Shown: positions 16,374 to 25,061, counted from the first letter of the stretch. The stretch is 64,000 bases of DNA from Spirochaetota bacterium (GCA_025457915.1 JALOTL010000001.1:1-64000), one strand, 5' to 3'. Made by a program: numbers and translations. Notes: generated by a model not told the origin, from the letters alone.

Positions 16374-18108
16374 TCCGCCCTCCTGCCCCGGATCTAAGCC
16401 GCCTGCTGATGAAGAAAAGCAGCCCCAGGCCCAGGACAGCGAGCCCGGCGCCGTAGAAGTATTCCCCGAAAATAATCTTTCCTATCGAGAAAAGAAACGA
16501 GTATACCATGACTATCCCGAGGAGCCAGTCGATGAACAGCCCCCTGATATTTTCCGTGCCTGTCCCTCCCGCTATTCTTTTCCATCCTGCCCCGCCGGGC
16601 CTGACCCTTTCATGAAATTTCCTCAGGACCGTTTCGTCGACGGGTTTTGTGGCGAAGGTGGCGGCTATCCAGCAGATCGTGGTGAAGAGGACGATGAAAA
16701 AAAGGCTCTCGGGGAACCTGATTTTGAAAACATACCGTGCAAGGGGATACGCGATGAAGGGCGCCGTCATTGCCGCTATCTCGGACCATGCGTTGATCCT
16801 CCACCAGTACCACCTGAGAATGAGCACAAGACCCAGGCCCGCCCCGCATTCGATTATGAAAGACCAGGCCCCGGAAATGGTTTTAATCGCGAGCACCGAC
16901 AGGGTGGAAAGAAATACCAGCACTATCGTGACGAGCCTCGAAACGAGCACATAATGCCGTTCATCCCTGTCCCTCGCGATGAACCTTTTATAAAGATCAT
17001 TGATGATGTAGGACGTCCCCCAGTTCAGGTGCGTTGAAATGGTGGACATGTACGCGGCCAGGAACGCGGCGACCAGGAGCCCTATAAGGCCCGGAGGCAG
17101 GTGGTCCTTCATCGCCAGGATGAACCCGGACTTTTTGTCCGCCTGGGAAAGCCCCGGATAAAGTACCATGCTGCAGAGCGCTACAATTATCCACGGCCAC
17201 GGCCTTAATGCATAATGGGCGATCGTGAACCAGAGGGTCGCGAGAATCGAATGCCTCTCGTCTTTCGACGACATCATCCTCTGTGCTATATATCCGCCGC
17301 CGCCGGGCTCCGATCCCGGATACCAGGACGACCACCACTGGATGAAAAGATGCGCCATGAACGCCGAGAAGGAAAGGCTGAGGACCGCGGTGCCTGCCGC
17401 CGTCGCAGTCATCGACACCCTCGGAACGAAAAGAAAGACGTCCGCGGGCAGGGCTTTTTTCAGTCCGTCAACGCCGCCGATCTGCGGGAGATCGAGCACG
17501 TACACGGCCAGAATTATGCATCCGGCCATCGCGATTATGAACTGGAAAACATCCGTGAGCGAAATCCCCCACAGGCCGGAAATTGCGGAGTACACGCCTA
17601 CGAAAATCATCGATCCGAAAATCCAGATCAATATCTGGTCGTCGCCGACCCCGAAAATTATTCTGAATATCTCCGCGAGGGCGACGTTCACCCATCCCAT
17701 GATGATCGTGTTCATGAAAACGCCGAGGTACACCGCCTTGAATCCCCTGAGCAGCGCGGCCGGCCTTCCGGAGTACCTTAATTCTATGAATTCAACATCC
17801 GTCAGTATGTCCGCCCGCCTCCAGAGCCTGGCGAAAAAAAACACCGTTAACACGTTGCCGGCGACCATGTTCCACCAGAGCCAGTTCCCCGCGATGCCGC
17901 TGGCGGCCACCAGCTCGGTCACCGCCAGCGGGGTGTCAGCGGCAAAGGTGGTCGCGACCATGGCCGTGCCGGATATCCACCAGGGAAGGCTCCTTCCCGA
18001 CAGGAAAAAATTTTCCGTGTTCCTGCCGGACTTCCTGAATATCAAAATGGCTATCACGAAGCTGAAAGCGAAATAAATCCCGATTATTGTATAATCAATG
18101 GCTTGCAT
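16360..18108 (-). CDS. Sodium:solute symporter (SSS family)
   Basis: A 582-residue inner-membrane protein with about 13-14 hydrophobic segments. It shows SSS family features: a first helix DYTIIGIYFAFSFVIAILIF, then GRSLPWWISGTAMVATTFAAD containing the sodium-site region, and a central WWSSWYPGSEPGGGGYIAQR motif seen in a proline- and sugar-type symporter branch. The substrate is not readable from sequence. It overlaps the glycerate kinase gene by 14 bp, which makes a small organic acid, or a precursor of glycerate, a reasonable guess. A CheX-like gene lies 30 bp upstream on the same strand. No strong ribosome binding site precedes the ATG at 18108. Confidence 0.88.
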   Translation of the reverse strand: MQAIDYTIIGIYFAFSFVIAILIFRKSGRNTENFFLSGRSLPWWISGTAMVATTFAADTPLAVTELVAASGIAGNWLWWNMVAGNVLTVFFFARLWRRADILTDVEFIELRYSGRPAALLRGFKAVYLGVFMNTIIMGWVNVALAEIFRIIFGVGDDQILIWIFGSMIFVGVYSAISGLWGISLTDVFQFIIAMAGCIILAVYVLDLPQIGGVDGLKKALPADVFLFVPRVSMTATAAGTAVLSLSFSAFMAHLFIQWWSSWYPGSEPGGGGYIAQRMMSSKDERHSILATLWFTIAHYALRPWPWIIVALCSMVLYPGLSQADKKSGFILAMKDHLPPGLIGLLVAAFLAAYMSTISTHLNWGTSYIINDLYKRFIARDRDERHYVLVSRLVTIVLVFLSTLSVLAIKTISGAWSFIIECGAGLGLVLILRWYWWRINAWSEIAAMTAPFIAYPLARYVFKIRFPESLFFIVLFTTICWIAATFATKPVDETVLRKFHERVRPGGAGWKRIAGGTGTENIRGLFIDWLLGIVMVYSFLFSIGKIIFGEYFYGAGLAVLGLGLLFFISRRLRSGAGGRNEGF

Positions 18109-18138
18109 TCAGGGGATGTTTCCGCGGATGCGCCGCGG

Positions 18139-18594
18139 TTAATTTTCTTTATAATAAAAATCTATGTCGAATCCGCCGTAGATTGAATTGAACGACAGGT
18201 TGATGTTCTCGTAGAGGGCCTTCATGGTTATGGGGTCGTCGTTGAATTCCGGTGCGTTGAGCTTGATTTCATGGTTCGCATACTGCATCTGGTTCGCGAA
18301 GGTCCCGGTGATGAGGTTTGCAAGCTCGCCGGCCACATCGTTGTAGCTTTTCCTGATGTACCTGGGATCGTCGCTTCTGATGAATTTTCTGGTAATCAGG
18401 TCCAGGGTCTTTTTGGGCAGGTTTATCATGATCTCCCCGGACAGGGTGCCATCGATTTCCACCGCTACATGCGGGTCCTTGTCCGAGGACTGGGTCTCGT
18501 ACACCTCCTCGACGCTGTTATCGTCGAGAAAATGCTTGAAGATATGGTTTACCGACCTTACGAGATATTTTGAATACCTTTCGTATCCGCTCAT
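18139..18594 (-). CDS. CheX-like chemotaxis phosphatase-family protein
   Basis: A 151-residue single-domain cytosolic protein. It has the CheX/CheC/FliY signature ExxN (Glu90 and Asn93 in NDVAGELANLITG), the pair that positions water to dephosphorylate CheY in CheX. The flanking elements GEIMINLPKKTLDLITRKF and the second beta half fit the family. The frame can also start at a GTG three codons upstream (18603); the ATG with GAGG just before it is preferred. It is not next to other chemotaxis genes, so its response-regulator partner is unknown. It may instead be one of the stand-alone CheX-like regulators found in spirochaetes. Confidence 0.75.
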   Translation of the reverse strand: MSGYERYSKYLVRSVNHIFKHFLDDNSVEEVYETQSSDKDPHVAVEIDGTLSGEIMINLPKKTLDLITRKFIRSDDPRYIRKSYNDVAGELANLITGTFANQMQYANHEIKLNAPEFNDDPITMKALYENINLSFNSIYGGFDIDFYYKEN

Positions 18595-18796
18595 CTTCCT
18601 CACCGGACTTTACGGGACTACCTTACAGGCGTGCTGTGATTATGCAGGCCCCTTTCCAGATATTCACACAATAGAGCACTACATATTCACGACCCTGTCA
18701 AAATACCATACTTCTTATAAAAAAATCAAGAATAAATATGATCGCCGTCAGAAGCGCTGATATAATAAGCGGAAAAACAGCCACTATCTATATTAC

Positions 18797-19017
18797 GGGC
18801 ATCATTATAAATTAGATTTTCCATAATAAAACCATTGAAAAAACTAATGCGTGATCACAAAAACGGTAGTTTTTGTGCCTACCATAGGGCGCTAGTATTG
18901 AAAAAACCAGCTTATATGTTGGTTTAAATTGAATAAGCTGGTTTTTATGACCGCCCTAATTTATACATTGAAAGTACTCACAAGGGAGCACCTGTTTTGA
19001 TTATTATAGGTTCCCTT
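18797..19017 (+). repeat. dispersed intergenic repeat, copy A (interrupted)
   Basis: First of four copies of a roughly 110-bp repeat (others at 47247-47356, 49281-49391 and 63016-63108). The left half contains TATAAATTAG (18806-18815), whose partner CTAAT...TTATA is split by a 107-bp insertion. The right half holds the second hairpin, AAGGGAGC (18982-18989) against GTTCCCTT (19010-19017), with one G-T pair. No gene was found in 18604-19107; apart from this repeat and the promoter at 19052 that gap shows only AT-rich DNA. Confidence 0.85.
18849..18955. mobile_element. 107-bp hairpin-rich insertion with 5-bp target duplication
   Basis: Aligning copy A with copy B shows extra DNA between CTAAT (18844-18848) and a second CTAAT (18956-18960); copy B has a single CTAAT there. 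The ends are imperfect inverted repeats (GCGTGATCACAAAAAC against GCGGTCATAAAAAC). Inside are two perfect hairpins: CACAAAAAC (18856-18864) with GTTTTTGTG (18869-18877), and AAAAACCAGCTTAT (18902-18915) with ATAAGCTGGTTTTT (18933-18946). TAGGGCG (18885-18891) also pairs with CGCCCTA (18952-18958). It carries no gene, so it looks like a MITE-type element; the longer hairpin could act as a terminator in both directions. Confidence 0.7.
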
Positions 19018-19051
19018 ATATTAAAATTAATAGATAAAAATAAATTTATAC

Positions 19052-19080
19052 TTGATACAATTTGTTAATTTAGGTATGAT
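19052..19080 (+). promoter_or_regulatory. sigma-70-type promoter for the HATPase-STAS-HD-GYP operon
   Basis: TTGATA (19052-19057) and TATGAT (19075-19080) have a 17-bp spacer. Transcription would start near 19087, about 20 nt before the ATG at 19108. Confidence 0.65.
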
Positions 19081-19107
19081 AGTATTGATACAATATCAAG
19101 GTATTCA

Positions 19108-19605
19108 ATGCCCACAAAAAGCCAAATAATAAACGGCAGGAAAGCCTTTGTCGAATTGAAGTTCGGCCCGAACTGGAGCTACATCTCAACGGTCAGGAAC
19201 TTTATAATAAATTTTCTGGCCATAACCCTCTTTGACAAGAAAAGGGCCGATCATATCGCCATGGCCGTGAACGAGCTGATTGAAAATGCCATCAAGTATT
19301 CCGACAGGGACGGCATAGATATCAATCTCGAGGTCTTCAGGAACAAAAAAGACGATACAATTAAGGTTATGGTCTGCAATCACGCGAAAAAGAACGAAGT
19401 GGAAACACTCAAAAAGATCCTGGACGAAATAAACAGCGAACCGCCCCTCGAGGCTTTCATGAAGAGAATGAGGGACAGCGCGATCGCGGAATGCAAAAAA
19501 AGCAACATAGGGCTGGCGCGGGTAAGGTACGAATCAAACGCGAAGATTTCCGCGGATTATGAAAATGGTTTCGTGAAGGTGTTCGCCGAATTTGCTGAAA
19601 AATAG
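19108..19605 (+). CDS. HATPase-domain regulator (anti-sigma-factor-kinase-like)
   Basis: A 165-residue cytosolic protein with a GHKL ATPase fold. The N-box is NELIENAIKYS (Glu56 to Asn60). The later part differs from standard RsbW/SpoIIAB kinases: it has a helical insert (EVETLKKILDEINSEPPLEAF) and ends in GLARVRYESNAKISADY. It resembles small HATPase proteins found next to a STAS protein in cyanobacteria and spirochaetes (slr1658-like, from memory). It is the first gene of an operon with a STAS protein 13 bp downstream and an HD-GYP protein, so a partner-switch role in which it binds or phosphorylates the STAS protein is likely. Confidence 0.75.
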   Translation: MPTKSQIINGRKAFVELKFGPNWSYISTVRNFIINFLAITLFDKKRADHIAMAVNELIENAIKYSDRDGIDINLEVFRNKKDDTIKVMVCNHAKKNEVETLKKILDEINSEPPLEAFMKRMRDSAIAECKKSNIGLARVRYESNAKISADYENGFVKVFAEFAEK

Positions 19606-19618
19606 ATCGGAGGAGTAA

Positions 19619-20005
19619 ATGGGGTCCTTAAGTTTCGAGCCTCTTAAACTGGAACGTGTGAATATTACTGTCGGCGACAATGATTCCGGCCTATCGATAA
19701 AGATGTCCGGGATGATCGATATGCGCGATCCCACGCTCGACATCCTGCCCTACCTGTTAAAAATACACGAGGAAGTCCTGAAAAAAAGCCTTAAAAACAT
19801 AAAGGCGGACTTTACAGATCTCACGTTCATGAACTCGAGCGGGATAAAAACGATAATATCGTGGATCATGAAGCTGAACGACGTCCCGGTGGAAAAAAGA
19901 TATAAAATCAACATAATCTACAACCCTAACATAACCTGGCAGGAAAGCAGCATTCAGGTGATGCAGCAGCTCTTCCCTGATTTTATAGTTGTAGAAACCG
20001 AATAG
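19619..20005 (+). CDS. STAS-like anti-sigma antagonist-type protein
   Basis: A 128-residue protein with a STAS-like core: the strand-loop-helix ADFTDLTFMNSSGIKTIISW matches the SpoIIAA/RsbV pattern in which the first serine of the SSG motif (here Ser73) is the phosphorylation site. GGAG lies eight bases before the ATG. It follows the HATPase gene by 13 bp and precedes the HD-GYP gene by 14 bp. With the HATPase as kinase and a SpoIIE-type phosphatase encoded opposite (21112-23700), the parts of a partner switch are all present. The downstream target is not identified. Confidence 0.75.
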   Translation: MGSLSFEPLKLERVNITVGDNDSGLSIKMSGMIDMRDPTLDILPYLLKIHEEVLKKSLKNIKADFTDLTFMNSSGIKTIISWIMKLNDVPVEKRYKINIIYNPNITWQESSIQVMQQLFPDFIVVETE

Positions 20006-20019
20006 CAAAATGGCTCCAT

Positions 20020-21108
20020 ATGTCCGCAAAAAAAATTTCACTGTCCTTCATGAGGGACAATCCTCATGAAGCGGTTCTGATCAGGGACATACATTCTGAT
20101 GCAGTAACCGCTAATCCCGCGTTCAGGAAAATGCTCGGAATAAGGCATGTCTCGACTGTAAGCGACCTCCTCAAAAGCCTCAAGATAGAAGAAAAAGACA
20201 AAAAGAAGCTCTCGGATAAAATATCCACAACGGAAAAAACCAACGGGACCCCTGTTGACATCCGCATGGCTGACAGGCACCTGAAGCTTTTCTTTCATTA
20301 TGACGACATGGAAGGCATAATTTCAGTAATATCGCAGGATATTACCGAGCTGGACACGCTTTCCTACCAGGTAAAGGATTATTCCCAGGGCCTCGTGAAG
20401 AACACCGTGGGAATTGAATTGTACCAGAGGGAGCTTGAAAAGAAAAACAACGACCTCCAGGAAGAACTCAAATCCAGGGAGATGGCCCAGGAGCTTCTGA
20501 ATCAAAGCCTGGGCAACCTGCGGAGAATCATCGAGGAGATGATAAAAACCATCTCCCTCATCGGCATCATAAAGGACCCCTACACAGGCATGCACCAGCA
20601 GAGGGTGGCGAACCTCTCAAAGGCCATCGGGGAGGAAATGAATCTCCACCCGGAGCAGCTACAGGGAATATACACCGCCGGGATGCTCCACGACATCGGC
20701 AAGATATCGATACCGACGGAAATACTCAGCAAGCCGGGCATGATCAGCGAAGTAGAGCTGATGCTGATAAGAACGCATCCCAAAATTTCGTACGAAATAC
20801 TCAAGCAGATCGAGTTCCCGTGGCCGGTAGCGAAAATTTCATACCAGCACCATGAAAAACTTAACGGTAGCGGATATCCTGAAGGACTGAAGGGGGACGA
20901 TATACTCCTGGAGGCGCAGATAATAGGGGTCGCGGACGTGGTTGAGGCAATAACGTCCCACAGGCCGTACAGGCAGGGACTCGGGATTAATTCCGCCCTG
21001 GAAGAGATTTCGAGGCTGAAGGGCGTCTGCTATAACAAGGAAGTGGTCGATATATGCATCAGGCTTTTCAAATCAAAAAAATTCTCATTCGACATGGAAA
21101 GAATTTAA
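20020..21108 (+). CDS. PAS-like/HD-GYP cyclic-di-GMP phosphodiesterase
   Basis: A 362-residue cytosolic protein. Residues 1-110 form a PAS-like sensor (EAVLIRDIHSDAVTANPAFR...ISVISQDITE), then a coiled coil at about 130-175, then an HD-GYP domain. Metal and catalytic residues are present: His192 in DPYTGMHQQR, HD at 224-225 (LHDIGK), the pair HH at 277-278 (HHEKLNGSGYP) and the GYP at 285-287. The family hydrolyses cyclic-di-GMP. It is the third gene of the HATPase-STAS operon and ends three bases from the convergent SpoIIE phosphatase gene. The coupling of second-messenger turnover to the STAS switch is inference from the order of genes. Confidence 0.88.
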   Translation: MSAKKISLSFMRDNPHEAVLIRDIHSDAVTANPAFRKMLGIRHVSTVSDLLKSLKIEEKDKKKLSDKISTTEKTNGTPVDIRMADRHLKLFFHYDDMEGIISVISQDITELDTLSYQVKDYSQGLVKNTVGIELYQRELEKKNNDLQEELKSREMAQELLNQSLGNLRRIIEEMIKTISLIGIIKDPYTGMHQQRVANLSKAIGEEMNLHPEQLQGIYTAGMLHDIGKISIPTEILSKPGMISEVELMLIRTHPKISYEILKQIEFPWPVAKISYQHHEKLNGSGYPEGLKGDDILLEAQIIGVADVVEAITSHRPYRQGLGINSALEEISRLKGVCYNKEVVDICIRLFKSKKFSFDMERI

Positions 21109-21111
21109 TTC

Positions 21112-23700
21112 CTACCTGTTTCTCTTGATGACTATAAGCGTGATGTCATCCTGCCAGACATAGGCCTTTAACTCCTCCACTATCCCTTTCTTGATTTCTT
21201 CAACCGTATTGCCGCCCAGCTGTTTCAATATTTCAACGAGTTTTCTTTCAGAGAACAGGATGTTATTTTTCCCGAGGGCCTCGATGACCCCGTCGGTGTA
21301 AAGAAGAATGACGTCGTCGATCCCAATGCTGAAACTGTTATCGGCAAGGTACCTGGCAATATCGTCTTTAATTCCCAGCCACATCCCGTTGGTTTTTATC
21401 GATTCAACCTCGCCCCTGTCGGCGCGGTAAATCAGAATGTCCTCATGCGCCCCGGCATAGACGAACGTCCCTTTGTCTGCCACGGAAAAAACGGTCATGG
21501 TGACGTACCTGTCCTCGCCGAGGGTTTTAATGTTTTCCGTAATGATCATGTTTATGATGGAAATAAGGTCCGCGGGCGATATCTGAGGGTTCTGGTTTAT
21601 CACCGTTTTTATGGTAGTCTGAAGCATCATCATTATCAGGCCGGCAGGCACGCCGTGTCCGGACACGTCGCCTATTACCACCCAGTATTTATCCTTGACC
21701 CTGATTACATCGTAATAATCTCCCCCGACCTCCGAAGCCGGTTCCATGAAAGTGCAAATGTCATATCCTTCTATGGCCGGATTCTGGGGGAGGAGCACGG
21801 TCTGTATCTTCTTCGCCAGCGCCATCTCGCCCCACAGCGCGTCCCTGGCCTTCTGCAGTTCGAATGTCCGGTCCCTCACCATTTCCTCGAGATGATTGGA
21901 ATAATCGTCCAGCTCCTTTCTTGCGAGCATCATGGTATGGGCCATCCTGTTGAAATTGCGGGTCAGGCCCCCGATTTCGTCTTCAACCTTGACCGGTATG
22001 TTTATGTCAAAATCCCCCCTGCTTATCTGCTGAAGACCATCGAGGAGCACCTTGAGAGGATGCACAAGCGTACCGATAAAAAAAAGCCTGAACCCCAGGA
22101 GGACAAATGCGAAAAGAACAACCGCCATAAGTATAAGCTTTGCGCCGAAGGGATGCATGTATTCCCTGTATGCCAGGTATGAATAACCGCATTCGTAGAT
22201 CATGCCCTTCGCTAAATCCGGATACATGAAGGAGATATAGTGATATTTGCCGTCCTGTCTGTACCTCCTCGATGCCGCCGGCTCCATGGGTTTAAGATAT
22301 CTCAGCAGCTCCCTCTTCAACTCCAGCCCCTCTTCGCGGGATGATGCAAGGCGCTTTTTTATTGCGGTTCCAAAATGCCGCATGTCTGTCCCGGACCATG
22401 CAATGCTGTTCGGGACCTCTTTCCTGAACCTGTCATTGGGAAGCCTGTCGATCTTGTTGTACCTGTAGATAACGTCCCTCTTGAGGCCCCTCAGGTACTT
22501 CAGGAGCGATGACTTCAATTTTCTGTCGGCCTTGTTTTTCTCCGCGAAATCAATTATCGATAGCCTGTATCCCTCGAAATAAGGCCGCGTGCCCGACATC
22601 AGCGCCGTCAAATCCCTGCTGAAAGTTTCCTCCTCGAGAGATCTTATCCCGTCAAAAACGGACGCGTTGTAAAATTCGTCTTTCAGCTCGAAAAAATTTA
22701 TCTTGCTGATTTCATCGTTCGTCCAGTAAATCCTGCTGAATTCTCCATCCACGAGTGAATACTCCACGATATAATTGAGATCCCTCGGCTTATAGTCAGT
22801 CATGATGGAAAGAATCGACGATATCCCGTGTATGCTGTCGTAGGCGTCCTCCTTGTCCCTGAAGGAATAGTAGCCTATCCATTGCAGAAGGCACAGGAGG
22901 GTGACCATGCTTATGCCGACGATCTTTCCCATGAGGGATGTCTTGTCCCTCGTATAATTTATATAGATCACCCCGAGCAGGGAATATCCTATGACCGTCA
23001 TCATGTCCCACGAAATCTGGAAAACGCCCCTGTCGATCAGCCCCTCCCTGCTTAAAACGTTAAGGGTGCTCGGTACGATTGTCCCCACGAGATAGGTTAT
23101 GCCCATTATGAGTATCGTCCAGCGCGTGCCGTCTTTTATCGACATGACCTTCCATACCAGCAGGACGATGAACAATACCAGGTAAAGCTGGATTATGATC
23201 CCGATTATCTTGCTTATTGCATCAGCGTCAAAATCCCAGTAATGTCCGGCAAAAAGGAAAACCTTGTCCGCGGAAGCTGTTTTTGACGCGAAAATCAGGA
23301 AAACGGCGATCGAGACAAGGTACTGGGCGGCAAGCAGAATTTTCCCCTTGAATGCATCGGATTTTTCATCAATGTAATAAAGACACATGTTGTAATGCGC
23401 TTCGCTGATCATTATCACTCCAACGGTGAGCCACCTGTGATAGGCGGCACAGGGATGATAAAAACTGCCTGCAATGAAATACGCGAGGTTGAAAAAGACC
23501 TGGTATAAAAAGGCCATGCCGATATGAAATGTCGAGCGTGTCTTGCCGGATATTTTCAGGAAAAAAACGGCCAGCATCATGTGGAAGAATACCGGTATTA
23601 TGGCGCCGGCCGAAAAAAAATCCGTATAGAAATTAATGGCTCCCCACCATCCTTTCGAATTTACGGTTTTAGTTATATTAAAATAAAAAGCCTCTGTCAA
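21112..23700 (-). CDS. Membrane-bound SpoIIE-type serine phosphatase with HAMP domain
   Basis: An 862-residue sensor-phosphatase. The first 290 residues have seven to eight hydrophobic segments. A soluble, presumably periplasmic region (about 290-530) follows, then another helix, a HAMP domain (about 545-600: LVHPLKVLLDGLQQISRGDF), a coiled coil (NHLEEMVRDRTFELQKARDAL) and a PP2C/SpoIIE domain (about 645-860) with VGGDYYDVIRV, VIGDVSGHGVPAGLIM and LYTDGVIEA. Such enzymes dephosphorylate STAS proteins. The frame opens at a TTG (23700) without a clear ribosome binding site, and no in-frame ATG lies nearby, so the start is uncertain. It is convergent with the HD-GYP gene. Confidence 0.85.
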   Translation of the reverse strand: MTEAFYFNITKTVNSKGWWGAINFYTDFFSAGAIIPVFFHMMLAVFFLKISGKTRSTFHIGMAFLYQVFFNLAYFIAGSFYHPCAAYHRWLTVGVIMISEAHYNMCLYYIDEKSDAFKGKILLAAQYLVSIAVFLIFASKTASADKVFLFAGHYWDFDADAISKIIGIIIQLYLVLFIVLLVWKVMSIKDGTRWTILIMGITYLVGTIVPSTLNVLSREGLIDRGVFQISWDMMTVIGYSLLGVIYINYTRDKTSLMGKIVGISMVTLLCLLQWIGYYSFRDKEDAYDSIHGISSILSIMTDYKPRDLNYIVEYSLVDGEFSRIYWTNDEISKINFFELKDEFYNASVFDGIRSLEEETFSRDLTALMSGTRPYFEGYRLSIIDFAEKNKADRKLKSSLLKYLRGLKRDVIYRYNKIDRLPNDRFRKEVPNSIAWSGTDMRHFGTAIKKRLASSREEGLELKRELLRYLKPMEPAASRRYRQDGKYHYISFMYPDLAKGMIYECGYSYLAYREYMHPFGAKLILMAVVLFAFVLLGFRLFFIGTLVHPLKVLLDGLQQISRGDFDINIPVKVEDEIGGLTRNFNRMAHTMMLARKELDDYSNHLEEMVRDRTFELQKARDALWGEMALAKKIQTVLLPQNPAIEGYDICTFMEPASEVGGDYYDVIRVKDKYWVVIGDVSGHGVPAGLIMMMLQTTIKTVINQNPQISPADLISIINMIITENIKTLGEDRYVTMTVFSVADKGTFVYAGAHEDILIYRADRGEVESIKTNGMWLGIKDDIARYLADNSFSIGIDDVILLYTDGVIEALGKNNILFSERKLVEILKQLGGNTVEEIKKGIVEELKAYVWQDDITLIVIKRNR

Positions 23701-23707
23701 TTAGTAA

Positions 23708-23737
23708 TTGAAATATGCGGGCCGGGGCGCTTACTAT
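23708..23737 (+). promoter_or_regulatory. candidate promoter for the acylphosphatase gene
   Basis: TTGAAA (23708-23713) and TACTAT (23732-23737) are 18 bp apart, in the short gap between the divergent SpoIIE phosphatase and acylphosphatase genes. The transcript would start near 23744, just before the GGAGG site. Confidence 0.45.
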
Positions 23738-23759
23738 ATCGGCAGGGAGGATTCACGGC

Positions 23760-24035
23760 ATGGCGAAAAAACTGATCATCGGCGGACGGGTCCAGGGAGT
23801 ATTTTGCAGGAACTATTGCAGCCAGTACGCAAGGAAAATGGGGCTCGGCGGTTCGGCATCAAACATGCATGACGGCACTGTGAGGGTAATACTTTCGACT
23901 GATGACGATGAATTGATAAAAGAATTCATACAATTTCTTAAAACCAATCCGTACAATTATACTTTCTACGGGAGAATCGAAAGGGTGGAGGTCCTTGATT
24001 ATTCAGGTCCTGTCAGCGGTGATTATGTTTTTTGA
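23760..24035 (+). CDS. acyP: Acylphosphatase
   Basis: A 91-residue small cytosolic enzyme hydrolysing carboxyl-phosphate bonds such as acetyl phosphate. The family signature GGRVQGVFCRNYCSQYARKM contains the phosphate-binding loop and the conserved arginine, and SNMHDGTVRVIL contains the catalytic asparagine. The loop reads GVFCR where most homologues have GVGFR or GVFFR. GGAGG nine bases before the ATG at 23760 decides the start over an open frame reaching to 23715. The last 23 bp overlap the convergent SGNH hydrolase gene. Confidence 0.88.
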   Translation: MAKKLIIGGRVQGVFCRNYCSQYARKMGLGGSASNMHDGTVRVILSTDDDELIKEFIQFLKTNPYNYTFYGRIERVEVLDYSGPVSGDYVF

Positions 24036-25059
24036 TTATGCCAGAAAGCTCCCTTGAAATGGCCTCCGCGGCCAGCCTGTTTCCCGCTATATTGTAGTGA
24101 ACGTTTCTTGGAATAAAAAGCCTTGCGCCCCCATCGGCGGCCCTTGAAAAATCCGGATAAATATTTATGTGCTTTATACCGCGTTTGCTCAGCCCTTCTC
24201 CAAAAATTCTGTCCGGCTGTAAAAAATCATAATCTCCCCTCCCGGTCCCGAAGCCCTTCAACACCGATTTTTGAAGCTCTTCATTGACCTGGATCTCAGC
24301 GGTTAAAAAAACGACGGCGAGCTCAATATTTTTTTTAGCGCACACCTCGCCCATCCTTTCGAGATAATAAAACGTGTCATCAAACTTCTTTTTTATCCTG
24401 GGATTGTTTTTGTGAAAAACATCGCTTTTTGACGTGGTATAAGCTATAAAGCCGGGTCCGGTAAAAGCCGGCTCGCTGTCGTTGTAAATCCGGGGTCCAT
24501 GGACTACAACGCCTTCATATCCCTTCAACGCATCATACAGGGATTTAAAAAGGGACGCCGTCCTGATCATGGTATACCATTTCCTGCTGCTCAGGTCGTC
24601 CTCTATGGTAAGGCAGACAAGAACCAGGTCCGGATCGTATTTAATCCCTTCATGGACAATAAGGGAAAGATAGTCATGCGGGCCTATGCAGGGAGTGCCG
24701 AGATTATAAAGCTCGCAATTCCCGGCCTTCTTTTTTAGAAGTCCGCCCAGTATCGTCAGGAAGTTATACTTGTACGGGACCGTCCCGAATGCGTTTGAAT
24801 CGCCAACAGCGACGATCCTGTAAGTACCGGGCGCCTTTTTTTCAACAAACTCGGCATCCTTGAAGCCCTGGGAATTTATTTTAAAATCGTAATCAAGGGA
24901 CCCCGGTTTGCTTCTGTACAGGTTATAGCGCTTATCGAAAAGGAAAGGGCAGACCGTGATTTTATCGCATATAAAGAGTATAGCCTCCAGTATGACCATG
25001 AAGGCAATTATGGATCCCAAAACAGCCGCGAAAATTTTAATTATCCTTCTGACTGACAA
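24013..25059 (-). CDS. SGNH/GDSL-family hydrolase, membrane-anchored
   Basis: A 348-residue protein with one N-terminal transmembrane helix (about residues 8-30) and an SGNH fold facing the periplasm. Block I is VAVGDSNAFGTVPY with the nucleophilic serine, block II is NLGTPCIGPHDYLSLI with the glycine, and the block V histidine is in the C-terminal RNVHYNIAGNRLA segment. An aspartate three residues before the histidine, expected in a standard triad, is replaced by PRN, so activity needs confirmation. SGNH proteins often deacylate or acylate surface glycans. The gene follows a membrane protein gene by two bases and is probably its operon partner. It converges on, and overlaps, acyP. Confidence 0.8.
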   Translation of the reverse strand: MSVRRIIKIFAAVLGSIIAFMVILEAILFICDKITVCPFLFDKRYNLYRSKPGSLDYDFKINSQGFKDAEFVEKKAPGTYRIVAVGDSNAFGTVPYKYNFLTILGGLLKKKAGNCELYNLGTPCIGPHDYLSLIVHEGIKYDPDLVLVCLTIEDDLSSRKWYTMIRTASLFKSLYDALKGYEGVVVHGPRIYNDSEPAFTGPGFIAYTTSKSDVFHKNNPRIKKKFDDTFYYLERMGEVCAKKNIELAVVFLTAEIQVNEELQKSVLKGFGTGRGDYDFLQPDRIFGEGLSKRGIKHINIYPDFSRAADGGARLFIPRNVHYNIAGNRLAAEAISRELSGIIKKHNHR

Positions 25060-25061
25060 AA

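Noticed and set aside
15282-17037. Two long plus-strand frames opposite glycerate kinase and the symporter
   Set aside because: Both are shadows of clearly recognised minus-strand genes with family motifs and ribosome binding sites.
18100-18138. A CCGCGG hairpin between the CheX-like and symporter genes as terminator
   Set aside because: The stem is only six pairs and no T-run follows on the minus strand, so read-through into the symporter gene is more likely.
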